Assembly (NCBI GenBank): GCA_002189035.1
Contig: NEEC01000007.1
Coordinates: 3,640,654-3,704,653, forward strand
Source: Utricularia gibba
Lineage: Eukaryota > Streptophyta > Magnoliopsida > Lamiales > Lentibulariaceae
Length of the DNA stretch: 64,000 nucleotides
Direction: 5' to 3'
The position numbers and the translations under genes are program-made. Below the pieces are notes generated by a model that was not told the origin of the DNA, ran no database searches, and saw nothing but the letters and a program-made list of their open reading frames with translations. Shown one piece after another: positions 35,201 through 47,771 of the stretch (position 1 is the stretch's first letter; each line of letters starts with the position of its first letter).

Positions 35201-35792
35201 TTTCATGAGCACCCAAAATGCTTTTTCAATCGCATGCTTTGTATTGAGGAGGCGCTCTAGTGGGGCACGGTATCGGCAAAAGGTCGAGTCGGGCTCGCAC
35301 CCCAGAGTCATTTGTAGCCCGGCAAAAAAATTGATGCATTTATTAACGTTGGTTTAATAGGCTGCCTACATGTTTCTCAAGGAAAAGCTTGTCGTTTTTG
35401 GGCGGGTGATGTCGTTTGGAACTTCGTTCTGACCATAGGTTCGGTCTGACTCCTTTGCCACATCGGGTCCTACTCGACGAAAATCGTGATGCAGTTATTG
35501 AAGTTAGGATTCATGAGCACCCAAAATGGTTTTCTCAACCGCATGCTTTATATTTGATAAGGCACTCTCGTGGGGCAACGGTATCGAGCAGGAGGTCGAG
35601 TCGAGCTCGGGCCAGAGTCATTTGTAGCTCGGCAAAAAATTGATGCATTTATTAACGGTTGGTTTTAATAGGCTGCCTCAATGGTTTTCTCAAGGAAAAG
35701 CTTGTCGTTTTTGGGCGGGTGATGTCGTTGGGAACTTCGTTCTGACCCAAGGTTCGGTCTGTCTCCTTTGCCAAATCTGGTCCTACTCGACG
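26239..35792 (+). repeat. Two-unit (2-1) higher-order region, ~620 bp period
   Basis: Thirty-one units alternate. Starts in the type 2 slot: 26239, 26850, 27465, 28077, 28698, 29318, 29925 (H), 30541, 31153, 31776, 32385, 32996 (3), 33614, 34235, 34859, 35480 (3). Starts in the type 1 slot: 26552, 27154, 27774, 28389, 29011, 29628, 30235, 30854, 31466, 32089, 32695, 33305, 33928, 34548, 35171. Several type 1-slot units (27774, 29628, 30854) are mosaics with GCTCTCG instead of GCTCTAG. Type 2 units are mostly 309-314 bp, type 1 units mostly 296-312 bp. Confidence 0.72.
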
Positions 35793-36722
35793 AAAATCGT
35801 GATGCAGTTATTGAAGTTAGGATTTCATGAGCACCCAAAATGCTTTTGTCAATCGCATGCTTTGTAGTTGAGGAGGCGCTCTAGTGGGGCACGGTATCGG
35901 GCAAAAGGTCGAGTCGGGCTCGCTCCCAGAGTCATTTTTAGCCTGTCAAAAAAATGATGCATTTATTAACGTTGGTTTTAATAGGCTGCCTACATGGTTT
36001 CTCAAGGAAAAGCTTGTCGTTTCTGGGCGGGTGATGTCTTTTGGAACTTCGTTCTGACCATAGGTTCGGTCTGACTCCTTTGCCACATCGGGTCCTACTC
36101 GACGAAAATCGTGATGCAGTTATTGAAGTTAGGATTCATGAGCACCCAAAATGGTTTTCTCAACGCATGCTTTATATTTGATAAGGCACTCTCGTGGGGC
36201 AACGGTATCGAGCAGGAGGTCGAGTCGAGCTCGGGCCCAGAGTCATTTGTAGCCCGGCAAAAAAATTGATGCATTTATTAACGTTGGTTTAATAGGCTGC
36301 CTACATGTTTTCAAGGAAAAGCTTGTCGTTTGGGCGGGTGATGTCTTTTGGAACTTCGTTCTGACCAGGTTCGGTCTGACTCCTTTGCCACATCGGTCCT
36401 ACTCGACGAAAATCGTGATGCAGTTATTGAAGTTAGGATTTCATGAGCACCCAAAATGGTTTTCAACCGCATGCTTTATATTTGATAAGGCGCTCTCGTG
36501 GGGCAACGGTATCGAGTAGGAGGTCGAGTCGAGCTCGGGCCCATAGTCATTTGTAGCTCGGCAAAAAACTTGATGCATTTATTAACGTTGGTTTTAATAG
36601 GCTGCCTACATGGTTTTCTCAAGGAAAAGCTTGTCGTTTTTGGGCGGGTGATGTCTTTTGGAACTTCGTTCTGACCATAGGTTCGGTCTGACTCCTTTGC
36701 CACATCGGGGTCCTACTCGACG
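35793..36722 (+). repeat. Satellite block, units 1-3-2
   Basis: Unit starts and types: 35793 (1), 36105 (3), 36409 (2 front with type 1/3-like B end). This is a transition from the 2-1 alternation to the type 3 run. Confidence 0.65.
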
Positions 36723-38267
36723 AAAATCGTGATGCAGTTATTGAAGTTAGGATTCATGAGCACCCAAAATGGTTTTCTCAACCGCATGCTTTATTTGATA
36801 AGGCACTCTCGTGGGGCAACGGTATCGAGCAGGAGGTCGAGTCGAGCTCGGGCCCAGAGTCATTTGTAGCCCGGCAAAAAAATTGATGCATTTATTAACG
36901 TTGGTTTATTAGGCTGCCTACATGTTTCTCAAGGAAAAGCTTGTCGTTTCTGGGCGGGTGATGTCTTTTGGAACTTCGTTCTGACCAAGGTTCGGTCTGA
37001 CTCCTTTGCCACATCGGGTCCTACTCGACGAAAATCGTGATGCAGTTATTGAAGTTAGGATTCATGAGCACCAAAATGGTTTTCTCAACCGCATGCTTTA
37101 TATTTGATAAGGCACTCTCGTGGGGCAACGGTATCGAGCAGGAGGTCGAGTCGAGCTCGGCCCAGAGTCATTTGTAGCCCGGCAAAAAAATTGATGCATT
37201 TATTAACGTTGGCTTTATTAGGCTGCCTACATAGTTTCTCAAGGAAAAGCTTGTCGTTTCTGGGCGGGTGATGTCTTTTGGAACTTCGTTCTGACCATAG
37301 GTTCGGTCTGACTCCTTTGCCACATCGGGTCCTACTCGACGAAAATCGTGATGCAGTTATTGAAGTTAGGATTCATGAGCACCCAAAATGGTTTTCTCAA
37401 CCGCATGCTTTATATTTGATAAGGCACTCTCGTGGGGCAACGGTATCGAGCAGGAGGTCGAGTCGAGCTCGGGCCCAGAGTCATTTGTAGCCGGCAAAAA
37501 AATTGATGCATTTATTAACGTTGGTTTATTAGGCTGCCTACATAGTTTCTCAAGGAAAAGCTTGTCGTTTTGGGCGGGTGATGTCTTTTGGAACTTCGTT
37601 CTGACCAAGGTTCGGTCTGACTCCTTTGCCACATCGGGTCCTACTCGACGAAAATCGTGATGCAGTTATTGAAGTTAGGATTCATGAGCACCCAAAATGG
37701 TTTTCTCAACCGCATGCTTTATATTTGATAAGGCCTCTCGTGGGGCAACGGTATCGAGCAGGAGGTCGAGTCGAGCTCGGGCCCAGAGTCATTTGTAGCC
37801 CGGCAAAAAAATTGATGCATTTATTAACGTTGGTTTATTAGGCTGCCTACATGTTTCTCAAGGAAAAGCTTGTCGTTTCTGGGCGGGTGATGTCTTTTGG
37901 AACTTCGTTCTGACAAGGTTCGGTCTGACTCCTTTGCCACATCGGGTCCTACTCGACGAAAATCGTGATGCAGTTATTGAAGTTAGGATTCATGAGCACC
38001 CAAAATGGTTTTCTCAACCGCATGCTTTATATTTGATAAGGCACTCTCGTGGGGCAACGGTATCGAGCAGGAGGTCGAGTCGAGCTCGGGCCCATAGTCA
38101 TTTGTAGCTCGGCAAAAAATTGATGCATTTATTAACGTTGGTTTTAATAGGCTGCCTCAATGGTTTCTCAAGGAAAAGCTTGTCGTTTTTGGCGGGTGAT
38201 GTCGTTGTGAACTTCGTTCTGACCCAAGGTTCGGTCTGACTCCTTTGCCAATCGGTCCTACTCGACG
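36723..38267 (+). repeat. Type 3 run closed by an H unit
   Basis: Unit starts and types: 36723 (3), 37031 (3), 37342 (3), 37651 (3), 37959 (H). The type 3 units share GGATTCATG and GTTTATTAGG or GCTTTATTAGG. This looks like an extended form of the 3-3-3-H part of the six-unit block. Confidence 0.7.
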
Positions 38268-41046
38268 AAAATCGTGATGCAGTTATTGAAGTTAGGATTT
38301 CATGAGCACCCAAAATGCTTTTTCAACGCATGCTTTGTATTTGAGGAGGCGCTCTAGTGGGGCACGGTATCGGGCAGGTCGAGTCGGGCTCGCTCCCAGA
38401 GTCATTTTTAGCCGGCAAAAAAATTGATGCATTTATTAACGTTGGGTTTTAATAGGCTGCCTACATGGTTTCTCAAGGAAAAGCTTGTCGTTTCTGGGCG
38501 GTGATGTCTTTTGGAACTTCGTTCTGACCATAGGTTCGGTCTGACTCCTTTGCCACATCGGGTCCTACTCGACGAAAATCGTGATGCAGTTATTGAAGTT
38601 AGGATTTCATGAGCACCCAAAATGGTTTTCTCAACCGCATGCTTTATATTTGATAAGGTGCTCTCGTGGGGCAACGGTATCGAGTAGGAGGTCGAGTCGA
38701 GCTCGGGCCCATAGTCATTTGTAGCTCGGCAAAAAACTTGATGCATTTATTAACGTTGGTTTTAATAGGCTGCCTCAATGGTTTTCTCAAGGAAAAGCTT
38801 GTCGTTTTTGGGCGGTGATGTCGTTGTGAACTTCGTTCTGACCCAAGGTTCGGTCTGTCTCCTTTGCCACATCGGTCCTACTCGACGAAAATCGTGATGC
38901 AGTTATTGAAGTTAGGATTTCATGAGCACCCAAAATGGTTTTAACGCATGCTTTGTATTGAGGAGGCGCTCTAGTGGGGCACGGTATCGGGCAAGGTCGA
39001 GTCGGCTCGCTCCCAGAGTCATTTTAGCCAAAAAAATTGATGCATTTATTAACGTTGGGTTTTAATAGGCTGCCTACATGGTTCTCAAGGAAAAGCTTGT
39101 CGTTTCTGGGCGGGTGATGTCTTTGGAACTTCGTTCTGACCATAGGTTCGGTCTGACTCCTTTGCCACATCGGGTCCTACTCGACGAAAATCGTGATGCA
39201 GTTATTGAAGTTAGGATTTCATGAGCACCCAAAATGGTTTTCTCAACCGCATGCTTTATATTTGATAAGGTGCTCTCGTGGGGCAACGGTATCGAGTAGG
39301 AGGTCGAGTCGAGCTCGGGCCCATAGTCATTTGTAGCTCGGCAAAAAACTTGATGCATTTATTAACGGTTGGTTTTAATAGGCTGCCTCAAGTTTTCTCA
39401 AGGAAAAGCTTGTCGTTTTTGGGCGGGTGATGTCGTTGTGAACTTCGTTCTGACCCAAGGTTCGGTCTGACTCCTTTGCCAATCGGTCCTACTCGACGAA
39501 AATCGTGATGCAGTTATTGAAGTTAGGATTTCATGAGCACCCAAAATGGTTTTTCAACGCATGCTTTATATTTGAGGAGGCGCTCTAGTGGGGCACGGTA
39601 TCGGCAAAGGTCGAGTCGAGCTCGGCCCAGAGTCATTTGTAGCCCGGCAAAAAAATTGATGCATTTATTAACGTTGGTTTAATAGGCTGCCTACATGTTT
39701 CTCAAGGAAAAGCTTGTCGTTTCTGGGCGGGTGATGTCGTTTGGAACTTCGTTCTGACCATAGGTTCGGTCTGACTCCTTTGCCACATCGGGTCCTACTC
39801 GACGAAAATCGTGATGCAGTTATTGAAGTTAGGATTCATGAGCACCCAAAATGGTTTTCTCAACCGCATGCTTTATATTTGATAAGGCACTCTCGTGGGG
39901 CAACGGTATCGAGCAGGAGGTCGAGTCGAGCTCGGGCCCAGAGTCATTTGTAGCTCGGCAAAAAAATTGATGCATTTATTAACGTTGGTTTTAATAGGCT
40001 GCCTCAATGGTTTCTCAAGGAAAAGCTTGTCGTTTTTGGCGGGTGATGTCGTTGGAACTTCGTTCTGACCCAAGGTTCGGTCTGACTCCTTTGCCAAATC
40101 TGGTCCTACTCGACGAAAATCGTGATGCAGTTATTGAAGTTAGGATTTCATGAGCACCCAAAATGGTTTTCAACCGCATGCTTTATATTTGAGGAGGCGC
40201 TCTCGTGGGGCAACGGTATCGAGCAGGAGGTCGAGTCGAGCTCGGGCCCAGAGTCATTTGTAGCCCGGCAAAAAATTGATGCATTTATTAACGTTGGGTT
40301 TTAATAGGCTGCCTACATGGTTTCTCAAGGAAAAGCTTGTCGTTTCTGGGCGGGTGATGTCTTTTGGAACTTCGTTCTGACCATAGGTTCGGTCTGACTC
40401 CTTTGCACATCGGGTCCTACTCGACGAAAATCGTGATGCAGTTATTGAAGTTAGGATTTCATGAGCACCCAAAATGGTTTTCTCAACCGCATGCTTATTT
40501 GATAAGGCACTCTCGTGGGGCAACGGTATCGAGCAGGAGGTCGAGTCGAGCTCGGGCCCAGAGTCATTTGTAGCCGGCAAAAAAATTGATGCATTTATTA
40601 ACGTTCGGTTTTTAGGCTGCCTACATAGTTTCTCAAGGAAAAGCTTGTCGTTTCTGGGCGGTGATGTCTTTGGAACTTCGTTCTGACCATAGGTTCGGTC
40701 TGACTCCTTTGCCACATCGGGTCCTACTCGACGAAAATCGTGATGCAGTTATTGAAGTTAGGATTCATGAGCACCCAAAATGGTTTTCTCAACCGCATGC
40801 TTTTATATTTGATAAGGTGCTCTCGTGGGGCAACGGTATCGAGCAGGAGGTCGAGTCGAGCTCGGCCCATAGTCATTTGTAGCTCGGCAAAAAAATTGAT
40901 GCATTTATTAACGTTGGTTTTAATAGGCTGCCTACATGGTTTTCTCAAGGAAAAGCTTGTCGTTTTTGGGCGGGTGATGTCTTTGGAACTTCGTTCTGAC
41001 CATAGGTTCGGTCTGACTCCTTTGCCACATCGGGTCCTACTCGACG
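38268..41046 (+). repeat. Satellite block, 1-2 dimers then 3-3-3-H
   Basis: Unit starts and types: 38268 (1), 38575 (2), 38888 (1), 39187 (2), 39499 (1h), 39805 (3), 40116 (3 with GAGGAGG), 40427 (3), 40734 (H; GGTGCTC but GAGCAGG). Confidence 0.65.
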
Positions 41047-42593
41047 AAAATCGTGATGCAGTTATTGAAGTTAGGATTCATGAGCACCAAAATGGTTTTC
41101 TCAACCGCATGCTTTATATTTGATAAGGCACTCTCGTGGGGCAACGGTATCGAGCAGGAGGTCGAGTCGAGCTCGGGCCCAGAGTCATTTGTAGCCCGGC
41201 AAAAAATTGATGCATTTATTAACGTTGGCTTTATTAGGCTGCCTACATGTTTCTCAAGGAAAAGCTTGTCGTTTCTGGGGCGGGTGATGTCTTTTGGAAC
41301 TTCGTTCTGACCATAGGTTCGGTCTGACTCCTTTGCCACATCGGGTCCTACTCGACGAAAATCGTGATGCAGTTATTGAAGTTAGGATATCATGAGCACC
41401 CAAAATGGGTTTTCTCAACCGCATGCTTTATATTTGATAAGGCACTCTCGTGGGGCAACGGTATCGAGCAGGAGGTCGAGTCGAGCTCGGGCCCAGAGTC
41501 ATTTGTAGCCGGCAAAAAATTGATGCATTTATTAACGTTGGTTTATTAGGCTGCCTAATAGTTTCTCAGGAAAAGCTTGTCGTTTTGGGCGGGTGATGTC
41601 TTTGGAACTTCGTTCTGACCAAGGTTCGGTCTGACTCCTTTGCCACATCGGGTCCTACTCGACGAAAATCGTGATGCAGTTATTGAAGTTAGGATTCATG
41701 AGCACCCAAAATGGTTTTCTCAACCGCATGCTTTTATTTGATAAGGCACTCTCGTGGGGCAACGGTATCGAGCAGGAGGTCGAGTCGAGCTCGGGCCCAG
41801 AGTCATTTGTAGCCCGGCAAAAATTGATGCATTTATTAACGTTGGTTTATTAGGCTGCCTACATGTTTTCTCAAGGAAAAGCTTGTCGTTTCTGGGCGGG
41901 TGATGTCTTTTGGAACTTCGTTCTGACCATAGGTTCGGTCTGACTCCTTTGCCACATCGGGTCCTACTCGACGAAAATCGTGATGCAGTTATTGAAGTTA
42001 GGATTCATGAGCACCCAAAATGGTTTTCTCAACCGCATGCTTTATATTTGATAAGGCACTCTCGTGGGGCAACGGTATCGAGCAGGAGGTCGAGTCGAGC
42101 TCGGCCCAGAGTCATTTGTAGCCCGGCAAAAAATTGATGCATTTATTAACGTTCGGCTTTTATTAGGCTGCCTACATGTTTCTCAAGGAAAAGCTTGTCG
42201 TTTCTGGGCGGGTGATGTCTTTTGGAACTTCGTTCTGACCAAGGTTCGGTCTGACTCCTTTGCCACATCGGGTCCTACTCGACGAAAATCGTGATGCAGT
42301 TATTGAAGTTAGGATTCATGAGCACCCAAAATGGTTTTCTCAACCGCATGCTTTATATTTGATAAGGCACTCTCGTGGGGCAACGGTATCGAGCAGGAGG
42401 TCGAGTCGAGCTCGGGCCAGAGTCATTGTAGCCCGGCAAAAAATTGATGCATTTATTAACGTTCGGCTTTATTAGGCTGCCTACATAGTTTCTCAAGGAA
42501 AAGCTTGTCGTTTCTGGCGGGTGATGTCGTTGGGAACTTCGTTCGGACCCAAGGTTCGTCTGACTCCTTTGCCACATCGGGTCCTACTCGACG
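41047..42593 (+). repeat. Type 3 homogeneous run
   Basis: Unit starts 41047, 41358, 41665, 41974 and 42285, all type 3. All carry GGCACTCTCG, GAGCAGG and a CCAGAG or CAGAG form. The last ends with the rare GTTCGGACCCAAGG also found at 10605. Confidence 0.72.
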
Positions 42594-42857
42594 AAAATCG
42601 TGATGCAGTTATTGAAGTTAGGATTTCATGAGCACCCAAAGGCATGCTTCGCTCTAGTGGGCACGGTATCGAGCAGGTCGAGTCGGGCTCGCCCAGAGTC
42701 ATTTGTAGCCGGCAAAAAATTGATGCATTTATTAACGTTGGATTAGGCTGCCTAGTTTCTCAAGGAAAAGCTTCGTTTCTGGGCGGGTGATGTCGTTGGA
42801 ACTTCGTTCTGACCCAAGGTTCTGTGACTCCTTTGCCACATCGGGTCCTACTCGACG
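42594..42857 (+). repeat. Deleted unit, 264 bp
   Basis: Half A is cut from GAGCACCCAAA to GGCATGCTTCGCTCTAG, losing the AATGGTTTTCTCAA block and the TTTGATAAGG stretch. Half B has further losses at GTTGGATTAGG, GCCTAGTTTC, AAGCTTCG and TTCTGTGACTCC. It combines a type 1 CTCTAG and GGGCACGG with a type 3 GAGCAGG. Confidence 0.8.
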
Positions 42858-45800
42858 AAAATCGTGATGCAGTTATTGAAGTTAGGATTCATGAGCACCC
42901 AAAATGGTTTTCTCAACCGCATGCTTTATATTTGATAAGGCGCTCTCGTGGGGCAACGGTATCGAGTAGGAGGTCGAGTCGAGCTCGGGCCCATAGTCAT
43001 TTGTAGCTCGGCAAAAAACTTGATGCATTTATTAACGTTGGGTTTTAATAGGCCTACATGTTTTCTCAAGGAAAAGCTTGTCGTTTCTGGCGGGTGATGT
43101 CGTTGGAACTTCGTTCTGACCCAAGGTTCGTCTGACTCCTTTGCCACATCGGGTCCTACTCGACGAAAATCGTGATGCAGTTATTGAAGTTAGGATTCAT
43201 GAGCACCCAAAATGGTTTTCTCAACCGCATGCTTTATATTTGATAAGGGCTCTCGTGGGGCAACGGTATCGAGCAGGAGGTCGAGTCGAGCTCGGGCCCA
43301 GAGTCATTTGTAGCCCGGCAAAAATTGATGCATTTATTAACGTTCGATTAGGCTGCCTACATAGTTTCTCAAGGAAAAGCTTGTCGTTTCTGGCGGGTGA
43401 TGTCGTTGGGAACTTCGTTCGACCCAAGGTTCGACTGACTCCTTTGCCACATCGGGTCCTACTCGACGAAAATCGTGATGCAGTTATTGAAGTTAGGATT
43501 CATGAGCACCCAAAATGGTTTTCTCAACCGCATGCTTTATATTTGAGGAGGCGCTCTCGTGGGGCAACGGTATCGAGTAGGAGGTCGAGTCGAGCTCGGG
43601 CCCATAGTCATTTGTAGCTCGGCAAAAAACTTGATGCATTTATTAACGTTGGGTTTTAATAGGCTGCCTACATGTTTCTCAAGGAAAAGCTTGTCGTTTG
43701 GCGGGTGATGTCGTTGGGAACTTCGTTCTGACCCAAGGTTCGGTCTGACTCCTTTGCCACATCGGTCCTACTCGACGAAAATCGTGATGCAGTTATTGAA
43801 GTTAGGATTTCATGAGCACCCAAAATGGTTTTCTCAACCGCATGCTTTATATTTGATAAGGCACTCTCGTGGGGCAACGGTATCGAGCAGGAGGTCGAGT
43901 CGAGCTCGGGCCCAGAGTCATTTGTAGCCCGGCAAAAAAATTGATGCATTTATTAACGTTGGTTTTAGGCTGCCTACATAGTTTTCTCAAGGAAAAGCTT
44001 GTCGTTTCTGGCGGGTGATGTCGTTGGGAACTTCGTTCTGACCAAGGTTCACTGACTCCTTTGCCACATCGGGTCCTACTCGACGAAAATCGTGATGCAG
44101 TTATTGAAGTTAGGATTCATGAGCACCCAAAATGGTTTTCTCAACCGCATGCTTTATATTTGATAGGCGCTCTCGTGGGGCAACGGTATCGAGTAGGAGG
44201 TCGAGTCGAGCTCGGGCCCATAGTCATTTGTAGCTCGGCAAAAAACTTGATGCATTTATTAACGTTGGGTTTTAATAGGCTGCCTACATGTTTTCTCAAG
44301 GAAAAGCTTGTCGTTTTGGGCGGGTGATGTCGTTGGAACTTCGTTCTGACCAAGGTTCGGTCTGACTCCTTTGCCACATCGGGTCCTACTCGACGAAAAT
44401 CGTGATGCAGTTATTGAAGTTAGGATTTCATGAGCACCCAAAATGGTTTTCTCAACGCATGCTTTCGGAGGCGCTCTCGTGGGGCAACGGTATCGGGCAA
44501 AGGTCGAGTCGAGCTCGGCCAGAGTCATTTGTAGCCCGGCAAAAAATTGATGCATTTATTAACGTTGGTTTTAGGGCTGCCTACATGTTTTCTCAAGGAA
44601 AAGCTTGTCGTTTCTGGGCGGGTGATGTCGTTGGAACTTCGTTCTGACCCAGGTTCGTCTGACTCCTTTGCCAATCGGGTCCTACTCGACGAAAATCGTG
44701 ATGCAGTTATTGAAGTTAGGATTCATGAGCACCCAAAATGGTTTTCTCAACCGCATGCTTTATATTTGAGGAGGCGCTCTCGTGGGGCAACGGTATCGAG
44801 CAGGAGGTCGAGTCGAGCTCGGGCCCATAGTCATTTGTAGCCGGCAAAAAAATGATGCATTTATTAACGTTGGGTTTATAGGCTGCCTACATGTTTTCTC
44901 AAGGAAAAGCTTGTCGTTTCTGGCGGGTGATGTCGTTGGAACTTCGTTCTGACCCAAGGTTCGGTCTGACTCCTTTGCCACATCGGGTCCTACTCGACGA
45001 AAATCGTGATGCAGTTATTGAAGTTAGGATTCATGAGCACCCAAAATGGTTTTCTCAACCGCATGCTTTATATTTGATAAGGCGCTCTCGTGGGGCAACG
45101 GTATCGAGCAGGAGGTCGAGTCGAGCTCGGGCCCAGAGTCATTTGTAGCCCGGCAAAAATTGATGCATTTATTAACGTTCGGTTATTAGGCTGCCTACAT
45201 AGTTTCTCAAGGAAAAGCTTGTCGTTTCTGGCGGGTGATGTCGTTGGGAACTTCGTTCTGACCCAAGGTTCGGTCTGACTCCTTTGCCACATCGGGTCCT
45301 ACTCGACGAAAATCGTGATGCAGTTTTGAAGTTAGGATTCATGAGCACCCAAAATGGTTTTCTCAACCGCATGCTTTATATTTGATAGGGCTCTCGTGGG
45401 GCAACGGTATCGAGCAGGAGGTCGAGTCGAGCTCGGGCCCATAGTCATTTGTAGCTCGGCAAAAAACTTGATGCATTTATTAACGTTGGTTTAATAGGCT
45501 GCCTACATAGTTTTCTCAAGGAAAAGCTTGTCGTTTTTGGGCGGGTGATGTCGTTGTGAACTTCGTTCTGACCCAAGGTTCGGTCTGTCTCCTTTGCCAA
45601 ATCGGTCCTACTCGACGAAAATCGTGATGCAGTTATTGAAGTTAGGATTTCATGAGCACCCAAAATGGTTTTCTCAACCGCATGCTTTATATTGATAAGG
45701 CGCTCTCGTGGGGCAACGGTATCGAGCAGGAGGTCGAGTCGAGCTCGGCCCATAGTCATTTGTAGCTCGGCAAAAAACTTGATGCATTTATTAACGGTTG

Positions 45801-45928
45801 GTTTTAATAGGCTGCCTAATGGTTTTCTCAAGGAAAAGCTTGTCGTTTTGGCGGGTGATGTCGTTGTGAACTTCGTTCTGACCCAAGGTTCGGTCTGTCT
45901 CCTTTGCCAAATCTGGTCCTACTCGACG
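42858..45928 (+). repeat. Satellite block, local 2-3 alternation and mosaics
   Basis: Unit starts and types: 42858 (2), 43166 (3), 43469 (2 with GAGGAGG), 43778 (3), 44086 (2 with GATAGG), 44396 (1h), 44692 (H with GAGGAGG), 45000 (3), 45309 (H; CAGTTTTGAAG, a rare change in the conserved core), 45618 (H). The first five alternate 2 and 3 with a 611-617 bp period, and the type 2 members share GTTGGGTTTTAATAGG and ACATGTTT. Confidence 0.62.
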
Positions 45929-47771
45929 AAAATCGTGATGCAGTTATTGAAGTTAGGATTTCATGAGCACCCAAAATGCTTTTTCAACGCATGCTTTGTA
46001 GTTGAGGAGGCGCTCTCGTGGGGCAACGGTATCGGGCAGGTCGAGTCGGGCTCGGTCCAGAGTCATTTTTAGCCGGCAAAAAATGATGCATTTATTAACG
46101 TTGGGTTTTAATAGGCTGCTACATGGTTTCTCAAGGAAAAGCTTGTCGTTTCTGGGGGTGATGTCTTTTGAACTTCGTTCTGACCATAGGTTCGGTCTGA
46201 CTCCTTTGCCACATCGGGTCCTACTCGACGAAAATCGTGATGCAGTTATTGAAGTTAGGATTCATGAGCACCCAAAATGGTTTTCTCAACCGCATGCTTT
46301 ATATTTGATAAGGCGCTCTCGTGGGGCAACGGTATCGAGCAGGAGGTCGAGTCGAGCTCGGGCCAGAGTCATTTGTAGCGGCAAAAAATTGATGCATTTA
46401 TTAACGTTGGTTTATTAGGCTGCCTACATGGTTTCTCAAGGAAAAGCTTGTCGTTTCTGGGCGGGTGATGTCTTTTGGAACTTCGTTCTGACCCATAGGT
46501 TCGGTCTGACTCCTTTGCCACATCGGGTCCTACTCGACGAAAATCGTGATGCAGTTATTGAAGTTAGGATATCATGAGCACCCAAAATGGTTTTCTCAAC
46601 CGCATGCTTTATATTTGATAAGGCACTCTCGTGGGGCAACGGTATCGAGCAGGAGGTCGAGTCGAGCTCGGTCCCAGAGTCATTTGTAGCCCGGCAAAAA
46701 AATTGATGCATTTATTAACGTTCGGCTTTATTAGGCTGCCTACATAGTTTCTCAAGGAAAAGCTTGTCGTTTCTGGCGGGTGATGTCGTTTGGAACTTCG
46801 TTCTGACCAAGGTTCGTCTGACTCCTTTGCCACATCGGGTCCTACTCGACGAAAATCGTGATGCAGTTATTGAAGTTAGGATTTCATGAGCACCCAAAAT
46901 GGTTTTCTCAACCGCATGCTTTATATTTGATAAGGCGCTCTCGTGGGGCAACGGTATCGAGCAGGAGGTCGAGTCGAGCTCGGGCCCAGAGTCATTTGTA
47001 GCCGGCAAAAAACTTGATGCATTTATTAACGTTGGTTTAATAGGCTGCCTAATGGTTTCTCAAGGAAAAGCTTGTCGTTTCTGGGCGGGTGATGTCTTTT
47101 GGAACTTCGTTCTGACCAAGTTCGGTCTGACTCCTTTGCCATCGGGTCCTACTCGACGAAAATCGTGATGCAGTTATTGAAGTTAGGATTCATGAGCACC
47201 CAAAATGGTTTTCTCAACCGCATGCTTTATATTTGATAAGGCACTCTCGTGGGGCAACGGTATCGAGCAGGAGGTCGAGTCGAGCTCGGGCCCTAGTCAT
47301 TTGTAGCTCGGCAAAAAACTTGATGCATTTATTAACGTTGGGTTTAATAGGCTGCCTACATGTTTTCTCAAGGAAAAGCTTGTCGTTTGGGCGGGTGATG
47401 TCGTTGTGAACTTCGTTCTGACCAAGGTTCGGTCTGTCTCCTTTGCCAATCGGGTCCTACTCGACGAAAATCGTGATGCAGTTATTGAAGTTAGGATTCA
47501 TGAGCACCAAAATGGTTTTCTCAACCGCATGCTTTATATTTGATAAGGTGCTCTCGTGGGGCAACGGTATCGAGCAGGAGGTCGAGTCGAGCTCGGGCCC
47601 ATAGTCATTTGTAGCCGGCAAAAATTGATGCATTTATTAACGTTGGTTTTAATAGGCTGCCTCAATGGTTTCTCAAGGAAAGCTTGTCGTTTTTGGCGGT
47701 GATGTCGTTGTGAACTTCGTTCTGACCCAAGGTTCGGTCTGTCTCCTTTGCCACATCGGTCCTACTCGACG
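45929..47771 (+). repeat. Six-unit higher-order repeat, distant copy
   Basis: Unit starts and types: 45929 (1), 46231 (3), 46540 (3), 46852 (3), 47159 (H), 47467 (2 with GAGCAGG). Length 1843 bp. The order equals that at 21000 and 22856, more than 21 kb away. Confidence 0.65.
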
